This document shows, piece by piece, positions 39,941 to 49,604 of a DNA stretch of 64,000 bases (within the stretch, counting starts at the first letter, position 1; each line of letters opens with the position of its first letter). Origin of the DNA: Paulinella micropora (taxonomy: Eukaryota > Cercozoa > Imbricatea > Euglyphida > Paulinellidae); assembly GCA_019918135.1 (NCBI GenBank), contig WBZZ01004762.1, positions 62,001 to 126,000 of the forward strand, read 5' to 3'. The translations under genes were made by a program, and so were the position numbers. The notes under the pieces were generated by a model that saw only the letters and a list, made by a program, of their open reading frames with translations, had not been told where the DNA came from and made no database searches.

Positions 39941-41518
39941 CTAATTCTTAATAATTTCAATACCTCTTATAATTACATCTTGTTGAAGAATGGCAAAAGT
40001 GTAGTGATTGAGGTTGTTTCCCGCAGTAGTAGAAACGAACTCATATCGTCGCTCAGTGTCAAGGCTCAGACCAAAGTTTTCATAACCTTCAACATTATTC
40101 TCGTGAAGTGGCCGGTTGTTATCCCAGTAATCAACATGAAACCAGTTGTATTTATAGATATCGGTGTTTAGGATAGCACTTCCCTTCAACTTATCCTTCA
40201 AAATCATATAGTCTTCATTATCAGAAGTATCAATGTGAAATTGTTGCATTCTGCTACCATCAATAGTAGTATAATAAGTTCTAATTTTAGTGTCGTTTCT
40301 GTGGTCATTGTCGAAAGAAGTAGAAGAACTTTCTGAATTATGAAAAGCGGATGTATAGATACGACGAATTCTTTCACCCTGTGATCTGTTCATTTTTACC
40401 ACAAAGTTCTGATTACCACTTCCAAGGTTGTGCTTCCAAGAGATAGGATATTCAATAGTAAATCTAAAACCCTCGCCAGCGATTTTGCTTTGAACACCAA
40501 GGATGACATTTGGGTCTGTTTCAACCGCGAGAAACAAGTTCAAATTTGAAACAATAGCACCAGTTGCACCAATTACAGCACCTTCAGCAATGTTAGTGGC
40601 GCTGGTTCCATTAAACATAGTTCTACTAGTTCCTTCCCAAACAATCCGCATATCAATAATTTCATTAAAACCAAGTGTTTTATCAATTTCAAAAATAGTT
40701 CCAAAAATCATTCCCAAAGGTAATTTAACATTGATAACAGGTGTGTCATCAGCAGTATTGACAGCAGTAGCAGCACCCTGAATTGCTCCGACTTCAAAAC
40801 ACTTCGCCTCCTCGTAAGCGACATTAACAAATGAACCTCCTACTCCGTTAAAACTATTCAAAAGGTCATCATGACGACGAGCACTCATTGATGGGAGATT
40901 TTGCAATGTCTTGACACTATTACCGACAGCGTTAATAGAGTTAATTATAGCACCACTCACATCTCCCGCATTAGTTGCAGTAATCTGAATGTTTCCGAAA
41001 GTGGCTGCACCAGCAACGACAGTTGCACCAGCGCCCGCGGGTTGAAAATGTCTTGAAGCAATATTCAAAGTAGCATCATTAAGCACATTACACTTCTGAA
41101 GCAACGCACCGCTAGAAACACCTCCACCATGGTTCTCCAAAGACATATACTTATCATAACTGATTTCGGGTTTCCAAATCATCTTGGTATAATTTCCCAC
41201 ATGTTGAAGATTACACAGATACTGCCCGCTTCGGCTTCGTAATTCAATACTCCTAATCATACTTAGACAATCCATGAAGATACGATTAGCATTGTTCTGT
41301 CCTGGGTTCCGTGGAGTGTAAGTAAATCGCAACACACTACGGGCGAGGTTCAGCGGGCGGGTAGGGATTTCAAAGGTGCTTTCATTACCTCCCGCTGTGG
41401 TGAGAGTAATATTACCCGAGCCTTCACGACTTGTAAGTTTGTTTAATTCGTATTTTCCTTTTAGTAGTTCTTTTGGTTGAGGGTCTAATTCCTGAACATA
41501 TCCAACTTGAGACGGCAT
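39941..41518 (-). CDS. Major capsid protein, element B left copy
   Basis: Intact 525-aa frame starting MPSQVGYVQELDPQPKEL. It aligns throughout with the MCP of element A. RPLNLARSVLRFTYT, RIFMDCLSMIRSIELRSRSGQY, SARRHDD and SLDTERRYEF are shared. By family a double jelly-roll capsid protein. It differs at about eight residues from the right copy (44916-46493). One of few intact genes in the window. Confidence 0.9.
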   Translation of the reverse strand: MPSQVGYVQELDPQPKELLKGKYELNKLTSREGSGNITLTTAGGNESTFEIPTRPLNLARSVLRFTYTPRNPGQNNANRIFMDCLSMIRSIELRSRSGQYLCNLQHVGNYTKMIWKPEISYDKYMSLENHGGGVSSGALLQKCNVLNDATLNIASRHFQPAGAGATVVAGAATFGNIQITATNAGDVSGAIINSINAVGNSVKTLQNLPSMSARRHDDLLNSFNGVGGSFVNVAYEEAKCFEVGAIQGAATAVNTADDTPVINVKLPLGMIFGTIFEIDKTLGFNEIIDMRIVWEGTSRTMFNGTSATNIAEGAVIGATGAIVSNLNLFLAVETDPNVILGVQSKIAGEGFRFTIEYPISWKHNLGSGNQNFVVKMNRSQGERIRRIYTSAFHNSESSSTSFDNDHRNDTKIRTYYTTIDGSRMQQFHIDTSDNEDYMILKDKLKGSAILNTDIYKYNWFHVDYWDNNRPLHENNVEGYENFGLSLDTERRYEFVSTTAGNNLNHYTFAILQQDVIIRGIEIIKN

Positions 41519-41545
41519 TTTTGTTTTGTTTTTGAAGTGGTGTAA

Positions 41546-41586
41546 ATTAACTAATTCACAAGAATATATTTATAGAAAAAAAAATT
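41546..41586 (-). promoter_or_regulatory. Conserved MCP upstream element, left arm copy
   Basis: It is the reverse complement of the TTTTTTTCTATAAATATATTC...GAATTAGTTAAT block found before the other two MCP genes. Confidence 0.65.
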
Positions 41587-41601
41587 AAAATAAATATTAA
41601 C

Positions 41602-42667
41602 CTCGCATATATGGTGCAAAATATATGTAGCCTATTCAGAAATTACCGGAGCCGTACTAGCAACTACATGCACTAACTTAATATTAACTTTGTATCCTGC
41701 TCACTAACTTAACTTATGATGATGTAGTGAGCAAAAAGTCACAGTCGTTGAAGTCGCCGTCCCCCGCGCGCTCCCCCGCTCCCTTGATCTCTTGAAGCCG
41801 CCCCTTTGCTCAGCTTTCCGGCTGCCAGCCGCCCACTTGTCGCCGCTTGAGTCCGCTAGGGTCATGTAACCACTTCCACGCCGCATGCACCACCAAACGC
41901 TGCTCTTTGTCCGAGCCGCTGTCGAGGTCGCTGTCGGTGTCGCTGTCCGCCCTCCGGGGGTTGTCAGCCGCACCTACGGGTTCCCTGGACTGCTTAACAT
42001 GCCTTGGCCCTTCTACTGGGCCCACCTTCTTCGTCACGACCTTTCCTTTCTTCTTATTTCTGCGCTTTGCGCTCTTCGTCTTCTCTTTCTTCTTCTCAAC
42101 TAACTGCTCAGGTGGGCCAATTATGTTTTGCTCCCCCATCCCTGAGGCTTCCTTCTCTCTCTCGCTTTCCTGATCTGCATGCAGCCCCGCAAAATTGCAC
42201 TCTCAACAGACCATAAGCTGCCTCTCGCAGCAACACATTCTCACTCTCCATGTCATCAGTACACACAAAACATTGCTGCTCACCTGACACTCGCCCCTCA
42301 CATAGATGATAGATTACTCTCTCTTGTACTACCATCACTTTGCCCATGTGGGCCTTGTCCTTTACCATGCCTGCTCTGTCTCGCCCTGTCAAAAATCTCA
42401 TCGTCCTTTTTAATGCTTTCACCTTCTGACCTTCCTCATCTGTGTCTGACTCACTCCCCCTATCTGTCAGAAGTGTCTGACTTACTCCCGCTACCAAACT
42501 TTCCATGTTCCACTTTTCCTCTCTTTTCTTTCTCTCTCGGTTCTTCCTTCTCACCTGGCTCTTCTCTCGCCTTCTTCATCTCTTCTCCATGATTCATGCA
42601 GTCTATGCTCACCCCCGCACATCCTGCACTCCCTCTCACATGCGGAGAACACATGCCACTCCATGTT
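41602..42667. other. GC-rich host-like insertion in element B
   Basis: This kilobase differs sharply in composition from the AT-rich element. It separates the left inverted arm from the protease, which starts in mid-homology at 42668. Minus-strand frames (42554-42108, 42139-41810) encode charged sequence with scattered Cys (CFVCTDDMESE, FCGAACRSG) that could be a zinc-binding remnant of a retroelement protein. No target-site duplication was identified. Confidence 0.6.
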
Positions 42668-43962
42668 ACTTACAAAAAGCCAGTCAAGATATTCAGACGG
42701 CTATAGCCACAGCTACCTCTTTAGAGGAACAGAAAAAGTTAGCAGAAGAATATAAAGAAAAACTTGAAAAGGAAGAAAAGAAGGCAGAAGAAAAGGGTAA
42801 GCATTTTGAAAAATTGCAAATTAATCAATTTTTAATCTCTGCATTTTCAAAAACTTATCACCCAAACATTACTATAAAAGAGTTAGCACAGGCTTTAAAA
42901 AAGAGACTAGATAGTGATGGACATAAAAAATTAAATTACAAAGACACTTCAAAGTTGATAATTAACATGATTAAAAGGTTTAATATTGATGTTGGAAATG
43001 AAAAGGAAAACGTAAAAAGAAAAGTGGCGGATTATGCTAGATATGAAGAGTATACGGGTATTAATGAGCAAAAAGGTAGTGGAGCGAAGACATTAGAAAA
43101 ATTAATTGATAAAGTATTTTCAATAGCGAAAATAAAAAAATACTTAGCCCGCAAAGATTGGAAACACACAATGAACAAACATGATTTTGTAAATACTCTA
43201 ACAAACAAAATGACAATAGACCCAAATGTGGATAAACAAGTTTCAACGGATTTAAATATTGACGAGGGAATGCCACAATAACTACCACAGCCATTAGAGA
43301 CACAACCACAGCAACCAGAGCCACAACCACAGCCATTAGAGACACAACCACAGCAACCAGAGCCAGAGGAGGGGATTTCACCCCCTACCATACCCCCGAG
43401 CGTCGCGGAGACGCCACAACCACAGACAGAGGAGCCCCCGCCAGAGGAGCCACAGCAAGATGGTGAGGGGCGGGGACTAATGACTAATGAAATAGATGAA
43501 ATAATGAAAAAATATGGATGGTATCTTGGTGCGATAGCTAGTGATGAAATCTATAAGTTGAAGCCCGGAAGCAGAAAGCGATACGGATTTATAATGAATA
43601 CCGACCCGAGCACCAAAAAAGGCCAGCACTGGATGGCCGTATGGATAAGTCTAGATAAAGACAGGAGTGTTGAAGTGTATGACCCACTAGCACTTTATGA
43701 ACCTACTGAAGACTTCCAACAACAAATGAAACGACTAATAGATAAAAGCCACCCCGATAGTTATTTATTAATGAAGGCTAATCAAGTAAAACAACAATCA
43801 GACACATCAGACACGTGTGGTTGGCATAGTATGAGGTTTCTTTTAGAGCGAGCAAAAGGTATTAAATTCAAATTTGCCAGCGGTTATACAGATTTAAAAG
43901 AAGACGAAGCAGAAAAGTTAAAATCACAGAACCGGTATGGTAATTTTGATACATACATTTGA
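42668..43962 (+). pseudogene. Adenain/Ulp1-like cysteine protease, element B (5' end replaced, in-frame stop)
   Basis: Homology with the element A protease starts at its fifth or sixth codon (LQKASQDIQTAI); the start codon is lost to the inserted DNA. TAA at 43279-43281 falls in the same frame just after DEGMPQ, at the head of the Pro/Gln linker. The catalytic part is intact: His in GQHWMAVW, Asp in VEVYDPL, Gln in VKQQ, Cys in DTCGWHSMRF. Confidence 0.85.
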
Positions 43963-43991
43963 TATTTTCTAATATATAGATTTTTGAGGTT

Positions 43992-44019
43992 GTAGGTGGT
44001 TTTTATAAAAAGCACCTAC
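43992..44019 (+). promoter_or_regulatory. Start-proximal hairpin before the penton gene, element B
   Basis: GTAGGTG...CACCTAC encloses TTTTTATAAAAA and ends one base before the ATG. The penton gene of A has an unrelated hairpin in the same place. Confidence 0.6.
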
Positions 44020-44020
44020 G

Positions 44021-44830
44021 ATGGAGTACAAGGGAGGAAGAAGTTCGGGTATTTACTATATCAACAGCAAAAACCGAATAACGGGGACAGACAGCGACTT
44101 TACACACGAAGTCAATATGAAGGGGCTAGACAATCCCACACATTGTAAAATTCTTTTTTTATGTGCCGAAATCGTATTACTCTGTGGCTTCACCATATAA
44201 TACTTTTACATTATCCGAAGACGGGTATGAGGCTTTAATTACAATACCTGAGGGCAACTACACAATGAACAACTTAAAAAATAAGTTGTCTGAGATACTG
44301 ACGGCAGAAAGTCCGAATGACTATACTTATGTAGTCTCAAGCAACAATACAAACACAGAAGCGGAGGATGGTAAATTAACATTCAGTGTTTCAAATAACG
44401 GAGGTATTCAACCGCGGTTTATATTTGATGCTGATACACGTATTCATGAGGTTATGGGTTTTGATAGAAATTCAACATATTTTTTCGCTAATGATTTTAT
44501 TAAATCGCCGAATGCAATTATTTTAACTGGTGAAAAAACTTTGTATCTTCAATCGGATTTGGTGAATGAAGGTGATAATCATGTGCTTCAAGAAATATAC
44601 ACAGCCAACGAAATTCCTTTTGGTTCTGTTATCTATGTGGAAGCGGGTCTGAGTATGGTAAAACATTGTCCGCTAATTCAAACAATATATTTAGAATTTA
44701 CTTGACGGACGAAAACGACCAAGCAATTAATCTTAATGGTTTGGGAATAGTTATGACATTGCTTGTTTATCGTGAAACTAATTACTTTAGTTTATTTAAT
44801 TCAGTTTTCAATTTGTTAAAGGCGAGATAA
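44021..44830 (+). pseudogene. Penton-like minor capsid protein, element B (two frameshifts)
   Basis: Starts MEYKGGRSSGIYYINSKNRI. A lost base in a T-run near 44155 and another shift near 44640 break the frame; the tail resumes as in A and ends at TAA 44828-44830. About 80% identical to 12513-13325. Single jelly-roll vertex protein by family. Confidence 0.8.
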
Positions 44831-44851
44831 TAAACTTAATATTTATTTTAA

Positions 44852-44887
44852 TTTTTTTCTATAAATATATTCTTGTGAATTAGTTAA
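44852..44887 (+). promoter_or_regulatory. Conserved MCP upstream element, right arm copy
   Basis: TTTTTTTCTATAAATATATTC followed by TTGTGAATTAGTTAAT, about 30-60 bases before the MCP start, as in element A. Confidence 0.65.
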
Positions 44888-44915
44888 TTTACACCACTTC
44901 AAAAACAAAACAAAA

Positions 44916-46493
44916 ATGCCGTCTCAAGTGGGATATGGTCAGGAATTAGACCATCAACCAAAAGAACTACTAAAAGGAAAATACGAATTAAACAAACTTA
45001 CAAGTCGTGAAGGCTCGGGTAATATTACTCTCACCACAGCGGGAGGTAATGAAAGCACCTTTGAAATCCCTACCCGCCCGCTGAACCTCGCCCGTAGTGT
45101 GTTGCGATTTACTCACACTCCACTGAACCCAGGACAGAACAATGCTAATCGTATCTTCATGGATTGTCTAAGTATGATTAGGAGTATTGAATTACGAAGC
45201 CGAAGCGGGCAGTATCTGTGTAATCTTCAACATGTGGGAAATTATACCAAGATGATTTGGAAACCCGAAATCAGTTATGATAAGTATATGTCTTTGGAGA
45301 ACCATGGTGGAGGTGTTTCTAGCGGTGCGTTGCTTCAGAAGTGTAATGTGCTTAATGATGCTACTTTGAATATTGCTTCAAGACATTTTCAACCCGCGGG
45401 CGCTGGTGCAACTGTCGTTGCTGGTGCAGCCACTTTCGGAAACATTCAGATTACTGCAACTAATGCGGGAGATGTGAGTGGTGCTATAATTAACTCTATT
45501 AACGCTGTCGGTAATAGTGTCAAGACATTGGTAAATCTCCCATCAATGAGTGCTCGTCGTCATGATGACCTTTTGAATAGTTTTAACGGAGTAGGAGGTT
45601 CATTTGTTAATGTCGCTTACGAGGAGGCGAAGTGTTTTGAAGTCGGAGCAATTCAGGGTGCTGCTACTGCTGTCAATACTGCTGATGACACACCTGTTAT
45701 CAATGTTAAATTACCTTTGGGAATGATTTTTGGAACTATTTTTGAAATTGATAAAACACTTGGTTTTAATGAAATTATTGATATGCGGATTGTTTGGGAA
45801 GGAACTAGTAGAACTATGTTTAATGGAACCAGCGCCACTAACATTGCTGAAGGTGCTGTAATTGGTGCAACTGGTGCTATTGTTTCAAATTTGAACTTGT
45901 TTCTCGCGGTTGAAACAGACCCAAATGTCATCCTTGGTGTTCAAAGCAAAATCGCTGGCGAGGGTTTTAGATTTACTATTGAATATCCTATCTCTTGGAA
46001 GCACAACCTTGGAAGTGGTAATCAGAACTTTGTGGTAAAAATGAACAGATCACAGGGTGAAAGAATTCGTCGTATCTATACATCCGCTTTTCATAATTCA
46101 GAAAGTTCTTCTACTTCTTTCGACAATGACCACAGAAACGACACTAAAATTAGAACTTATTATACTACTATTGATGGTAGCAGAATGCAACAATTTCACA
46201 TTGATACTTCTGATAATGAAGACTATATGATTTTGAAGGATAAGTTGAAGGGAAGTGCTATCCTAAACACCGATATCTATAAATACAACTGGTTTCATGT
46301 TGATTACTGGGATAACAACCGGCCACTTCACGAGAATAATGTTGAAGGTTATGAAAAGTCTGGTCTGAGCCTTGACACTGAGCGACGATATGAGTTCGTT
46401 TCTACTACTGCGGGAAACAACCTCAATCACTACACTTTTGCCATTCTTCAACAAGATGTAATTATAAGAGGTATTGAAATTATTAAGAATTAG
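44916..46493 (+). CDS. Major capsid protein, element B right copy
   Basis: Intact 525-aa frame starting MPSQVGYGQELDHQPKEL. It is nearly identical to the left-arm copy, with changes such as YTPRNP to HTPLNP and ENFG to EKSG. It keeps the natural order penton-MCP-beta-rich protein on the plus strand. A hairpin GAAAGATTTAGAAAATCTTTC follows the stop. Confidence 0.9.
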   Translation: MPSQVGYGQELDHQPKELLKGKYELNKLTSREGSGNITLTTAGGNESTFEIPTRPLNLARSVLRFTHTPLNPGQNNANRIFMDCLSMIRSIELRSRSGQYLCNLQHVGNYTKMIWKPEISYDKYMSLENHGGGVSSGALLQKCNVLNDATLNIASRHFQPAGAGATVVAGAATFGNIQITATNAGDVSGAIINSINAVGNSVKTLVNLPSMSARRHDDLLNSFNGVGGSFVNVAYEEAKCFEVGAIQGAATAVNTADDTPVINVKLPLGMIFGTIFEIDKTLGFNEIIDMRIVWEGTSRTMFNGTSATNIAEGAVIGATGAIVSNLNLFLAVETDPNVILGVQSKIAGEGFRFTIEYPISWKHNLGSGNQNFVVKMNRSQGERIRRIYTSAFHNSESSSTSFDNDHRNDTKIRTYYTTIDGSRMQQFHIDTSDNEDYMILKDKLKGSAILNTDIYKYNWFHVDYWDNNRPLHENNVEGYEKSGLSLDTERRYEFVSTTAGNNLNHYTFAILQQDVIIRGIEIIKN

Positions 46494-46607
46494 AAAGATT
46501 TAGAAAATCTTTCAGCAAAAAGGTTTGGTGAAACTTTTACAAAAATTTCAAAAGAATAAAGAAAAATAAAAAAGAAAAGTATTTTTTGTTTGTTTTATAT
46601 ATAAGAG

Positions 46608-47855
46608 ATGGCAACTCACCAGAGAAATTTAATCGCACAAAATCCAGACGGAGATTTTATAAACATCAGGGTCGGATATGATGGTGGTATTAAAACTGAT
46701 AATATGAAAACAGCTTTTGGAGAAACACTAGTTGGACAATTAACTCCAATTGTTCAGGAAATCTTTCCATACACTATTAATACAAGGATATGGACAAAAA
46801 CAGAAACAAAATCGACTGTGTCATTTTTGGATAATATGGCTGAATTAAAAACTCAAGCCGATAACACAGCGAATGCTATCCAAACAAGTAAAAGAAGAAT
46901 AAAATATCGGACTGGTATGGGAGTTGTTGGTCGCTTCACTGCTATATGGACAACTGATGACACAAAATCCTATTATTCGTGTGTAGGAATTGGTGAAAGT
47001 GATTTTTCAAATGGTTTTTATTTTTATAAAACTAATGTCGGGATGAGTATTCTACAAACCAAAGGAGGGACGACAACTTATATTCAACAAGCAAACTGGG
47101 ATGACCCGTGCAATGGAACAAAAGATATGCCTGTTATTGATTGGAGTAAAGGAAATGTATTCCAAATTCAATTTCAATATTTAGGCTTTGGTGCTATAAG
47201 GTTTTCTATTGAAAATCCTACGACAGGCGAATTTCAATTAGTCCATACTATTAAGTATGCAAATGCCAACACTGGTGTAAGTCTAAGAAACACTACTTTA
47301 CCATTTACCGCACTAATGAGGAATGATGCTGCTAACGGAATTCAAACTCTTAAAACAGCAAGTGTTGGATTATTTATTGAAGGAAGTAATACAATAAACA
47401 CAAGTATAACAAACGAAGTGGAAGGAAGTAAAGCAGCAAACACAACTGAAAGCCCTATTATTAGTATCAGGAATAAAGCGGTATTTGATGCGGGCGGTGC
47501 TAATTTAACAAATTATTCAAATGTTTATCCCACTTTGATAAGTATTAGAAATGAAGATAGTAAGGCGTGTGTAGTAAGAATGGTATTAAATGGAACACTA
47601 ACTGGAGCGGGTTTTGCAGATGTTGATACTAAGTATTCAATTGTGGATACTGATACAAAGGCGAGTGCCGTTGCCAACGGAACAACAATTTTTAAACTAT
47701 GTGTAAATTCTCAATCAACTCAACAAATCAATCTTAGAAGTTATGATATATATCTGTCTCCTAGTGATGTATTGACTTTTACACAAAAATCCGTTGCTAC
47801 TGCTAATAATGGTTCAAATGTTAATGTTATCGCTAACTTCATAGAAGACCAATAA
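46608..47855 (+). CDS. Beta-rich virion protein, element B right copy
   Basis: Intact 415-aa frame, about four residues different from the left copy. TATATATAAGAG directly precedes the ATG. Convergent with ExoX-C-like 2. Confidence 0.72.
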   Translation: MATHQRNLIAQNPDGDFINIRVGYDGGIKTDNMKTAFGETLVGQLTPIVQEIFPYTINTRIWTKTETKSTVSFLDNMAELKTQADNTANAIQTSKRRIKYRTGMGVVGRFTAIWTTDDTKSYYSCVGIGESDFSNGFYFYKTNVGMSILQTKGGTTTYIQQANWDDPCNGTKDMPVIDWSKGNVFQIQFQYLGFGAIRFSIENPTTGEFQLVHTIKYANANTGVSLRNTTLPFTALMRNDAANGIQTLKTASVGLFIEGSNTINTSITNEVEGSKAANTTESPIISIRNKAVFDAGGANLTNYSNVYPTLISIRNEDSKACVVRMVLNGTLTGAGFADVDTKYSIVDTDTKASAVANGTTIFKLCVNSQSTQQINLRSYDIYLSPSDVLTFTQKSVATANNGSNVNVIANFIEDQ

Positions 47856-48349
47856 AGCAAAAAAAAATTAATTGAATAAAATATCAATGATTTAAATATT
47901 TTTTTTATGGCATCCACATTTTGGCACCACTGCTGTTGAACTAACCATTCAAGGTATGGTTTATCAATTTTGGCTACATCTTCAATGTTTTTGTGTGCAT
48001 ATTTTCCATATTGAAGAACAACATCTTTCTTTAATATACATCCTTCTTCTGTACATGTAGCATTCGCTATTTCTTCGCCAACATTAGCCTTTATTTCGGT
48101 AATTCCAGTCTCTCTCACAACAAGATCTGTTTCCTTAAAAGGAGTGCTTTGTTCTTCCATCATTTTTTCTAATGTAGCATCCAACGGAATAACTACTTTC
48201 ACATTGTCGTCCTTCGGCTTATATTTCTCATAGAAAGATACAATGTCAGGCTTAGTCCATTTAATTGTCGGCATTTTGACATTGCCGCCGTCAAGGTTCC
48301 ATTTTTCAATTTCATTCAAGTAGTTTTGTTTGGTGTTCAGGTCACTCAT
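47741..48349 (-). CDS. ExoX-C/DUF3820-like small protein 2, element B right copy, fused to Pro-rich gene tail
   Basis: The native start is the Met at 48349 (MSDLNTKQNYLNEIEKWN). The open frame extends upstream to 48457 because the end of the Pro-rich gene (KQKDIETLKLAGYIDNFIKK) is joined in frame. The ExoX-C-like domain is unchanged. As in the left arm, the stop is missing and the frame runs into the antisense end of the beta-rich gene. Confidence 0.65.
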   Translation of the reverse strand: MSDLNTKQNYLNEIEKWNLDGGNVKMPTIKWTKPDIVSFYEKYKPKDDNVKVVIPLDATLEKMMEEQSTPFKETDLVVRETGITEIKANVGEEIANATCTEEGCILKKDVVLQYGKYAHKNIEDVAKIDKPYLEWLVQQQWCQNVDAIKKIFKSLIFYSINFFLLYWSSMKLAITLTFEPLLAVATDFCVKVNTSLGDRYIS

Positions 48350-48425
48350 CTTTTTTATGAAATTATCTATATATCCTGCTAATTTCAGTGTTTCAATATC
48401 TTTCTGCTTTTGCTTTTTTTCTTCC

Positions 48426-49121
48426 TCATATTGCTCTTTCGTTTTCAATGGTTTCATCTCCTAAATTAGGTAAGGGCGGTGCTTGTGGTGGTGCTCCTAA
48501 TGGCGGTGCTTGTGGTTGCCCCTGCTGTGGTGGCATAATATATTGATATTGCGGTGGCGGTGGTAATGCTTGTATCCTATTTTTTCTATCTTCTTCATAT
48601 TTTACATCATCTATGAGTTTTTGCTCCCTTCTTAGTTCTCTGGCTTTTTGTTCTTGTCGTTCCTTGATATCGGATAGTTCATTGCGGTGTATCCTTGCTA
48701 ACTCATCCTGCCTTTCCTTAGCATCTGCTATGTCTTTTCTTTCTTGCCTCTTCTTTTCTTCTTCAGCATCAACTCGTGCTTTTTTCTCTTTTTGGTCTAT
48801 CTCATCAATCTTTTCATATTTCTCCTTTCTGAGTTTGTCTAAGTGGTCATTAATGGCGGTTCTAGTATTTTGCTCAATCTCCGACAAACTCTGGACTTTT
48901 CTTAAGTCTTCCTTCTTTGTTTTTTTCTTTGCTTTTGGTCTGCTTAAGTATTTCATAAAAAGTTTAACGATTTGAAGTGTGCTCATATCATTTGTTTTCT
49001 TACCGAAATTAAGATAATATTTTTTACCCTTCTGGATAATATACGGCTTCCCGCTTTTATTTCTATAAACCCGCGGGGGTCTTACCTTTGTCTTTTTTAT
49101 TCGCTTAGTCTTAGCCGACAT
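48426..49121 (-). pseudogene. Lys-rich coiled-coil protein with Pro-rich tail, element B
   Basis: 231 residues; the N-terminal block VRPPRVYRNKSGKPYIIQKGKKYYLNFG is shared with 10291-11061. A charged coiled coil and a shorter QAPPLGAPPQAPPLP tail follow. A frame change near 48450 separates the last 30 residues, which continue into the ExoX-C-like 2 fusion. Confidence 0.65.
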
Positions 49122-49178
49122 ATTATATCAGCAAAAAAATATTTCCCAATAATTTCAATTGATATTTTTTCAAAACTA

Positions 49179-49218
49179 GACACAACACATGTGTTGTGTC
49201 GTTTGTCCGCAAGCGGAC
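49179..49218. terminator. Two perfect palindromes after the core-protein gene, element B
   Basis: GACACAACACATGTGTTGTG plus TC (49179-49200), and GTCCGCAAGCGGAC (49205-49218), which overlaps the stop of the 107-aa gene. Equivalent in place to CCCCGCATGCGGGG in A, but unrelated in sequence. Confidence 0.5.
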
Positions 49219-49541
49219 TAAAACTTCAAGGCGCCACGCCCGCTCTGCTTACCATACCCAAGTTTTGCAGCGGTAGAGCCTATACGAGACGCATATGGAA
49301 CCCCGACATCACCAAGAGCATTCGCAGTCTTTGAAATAATCTTGTTATCACGAAGAAATTTATTCACTGCCATTGCGGTTCTTCCAACCTTTGCCCAGTC
49401 AATCTTACCGCCAGCCTGTCCCTTGCCTCCTTGCTTCTTCTTCCGTCCAGTCTTTTTACCTCCAGCCATGTTGGTGCTTGAGTTAATAGTTCGTTTGCCG
49501 ATTGTTGGAATGACTTCAACACGAGTTGTTTTCACTACCAT
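49218..49541 (-). CDS. Small basic virion-core-like protein, element B
   Basis: 107 residues. Starts MVVKTTRVEVIPTIGKRTIN; it has a Lys/Gly-rich stretch, then the block VGRTAMAVNKFLRDNKIISK to GSTAAKLGYG almost identical to A. Same inferred role as 9905-10213. Confidence 0.7.
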   Translation of the reverse strand: MVVKTTRVEVIPTIGKRTINSSTNMAGGKKTGRKKKQGGKGQAGGKIDWAKVGRTAMAVNKFLRDNKIISKTANALGDVGVPYASRIGSTAAKLGYGKQSGRGALKF

Positions 49542-49604
49542 ATAATAGAAAGATTAAAAAAAATCTTTCAGCAAAATATTTAAAAATATTTAAAAATCAA
49601 ATAA

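Larger units (their letters stand above)
38087..41601. repeat. Left arm of the 3.5-kb inverted duplication in element B
   Basis: It is the reverse complement of 44833-48349 with only scattered differences. It carries ExoX-C-like 2, the beta-rich protein and MCP with its promoter. The outer edge is at the ATG of ExoX-C-like 2; the inner edge is just upstream of the MCP promoter. Confidence 0.9.
44833..48349. repeat. Right arm of the 3.5-kb inverted duplication in element B
   Basis: Inverted copy of 38087-41601. The outer edge is fused, at the ATG of ExoX-C-like 2, to the end of the Pro-rich gene. Confidence 0.9.

Noticed and set aside
43279-43281. All four single-codon interruptions (protease B, PolB A, MGR B, coiled coil B) are TAA, suggesting a reassigned code
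   Set aside because: TAA is also the natural stop of several intact genes here (integrase A, protease A, beta-rich protein B), so decay is simpler.
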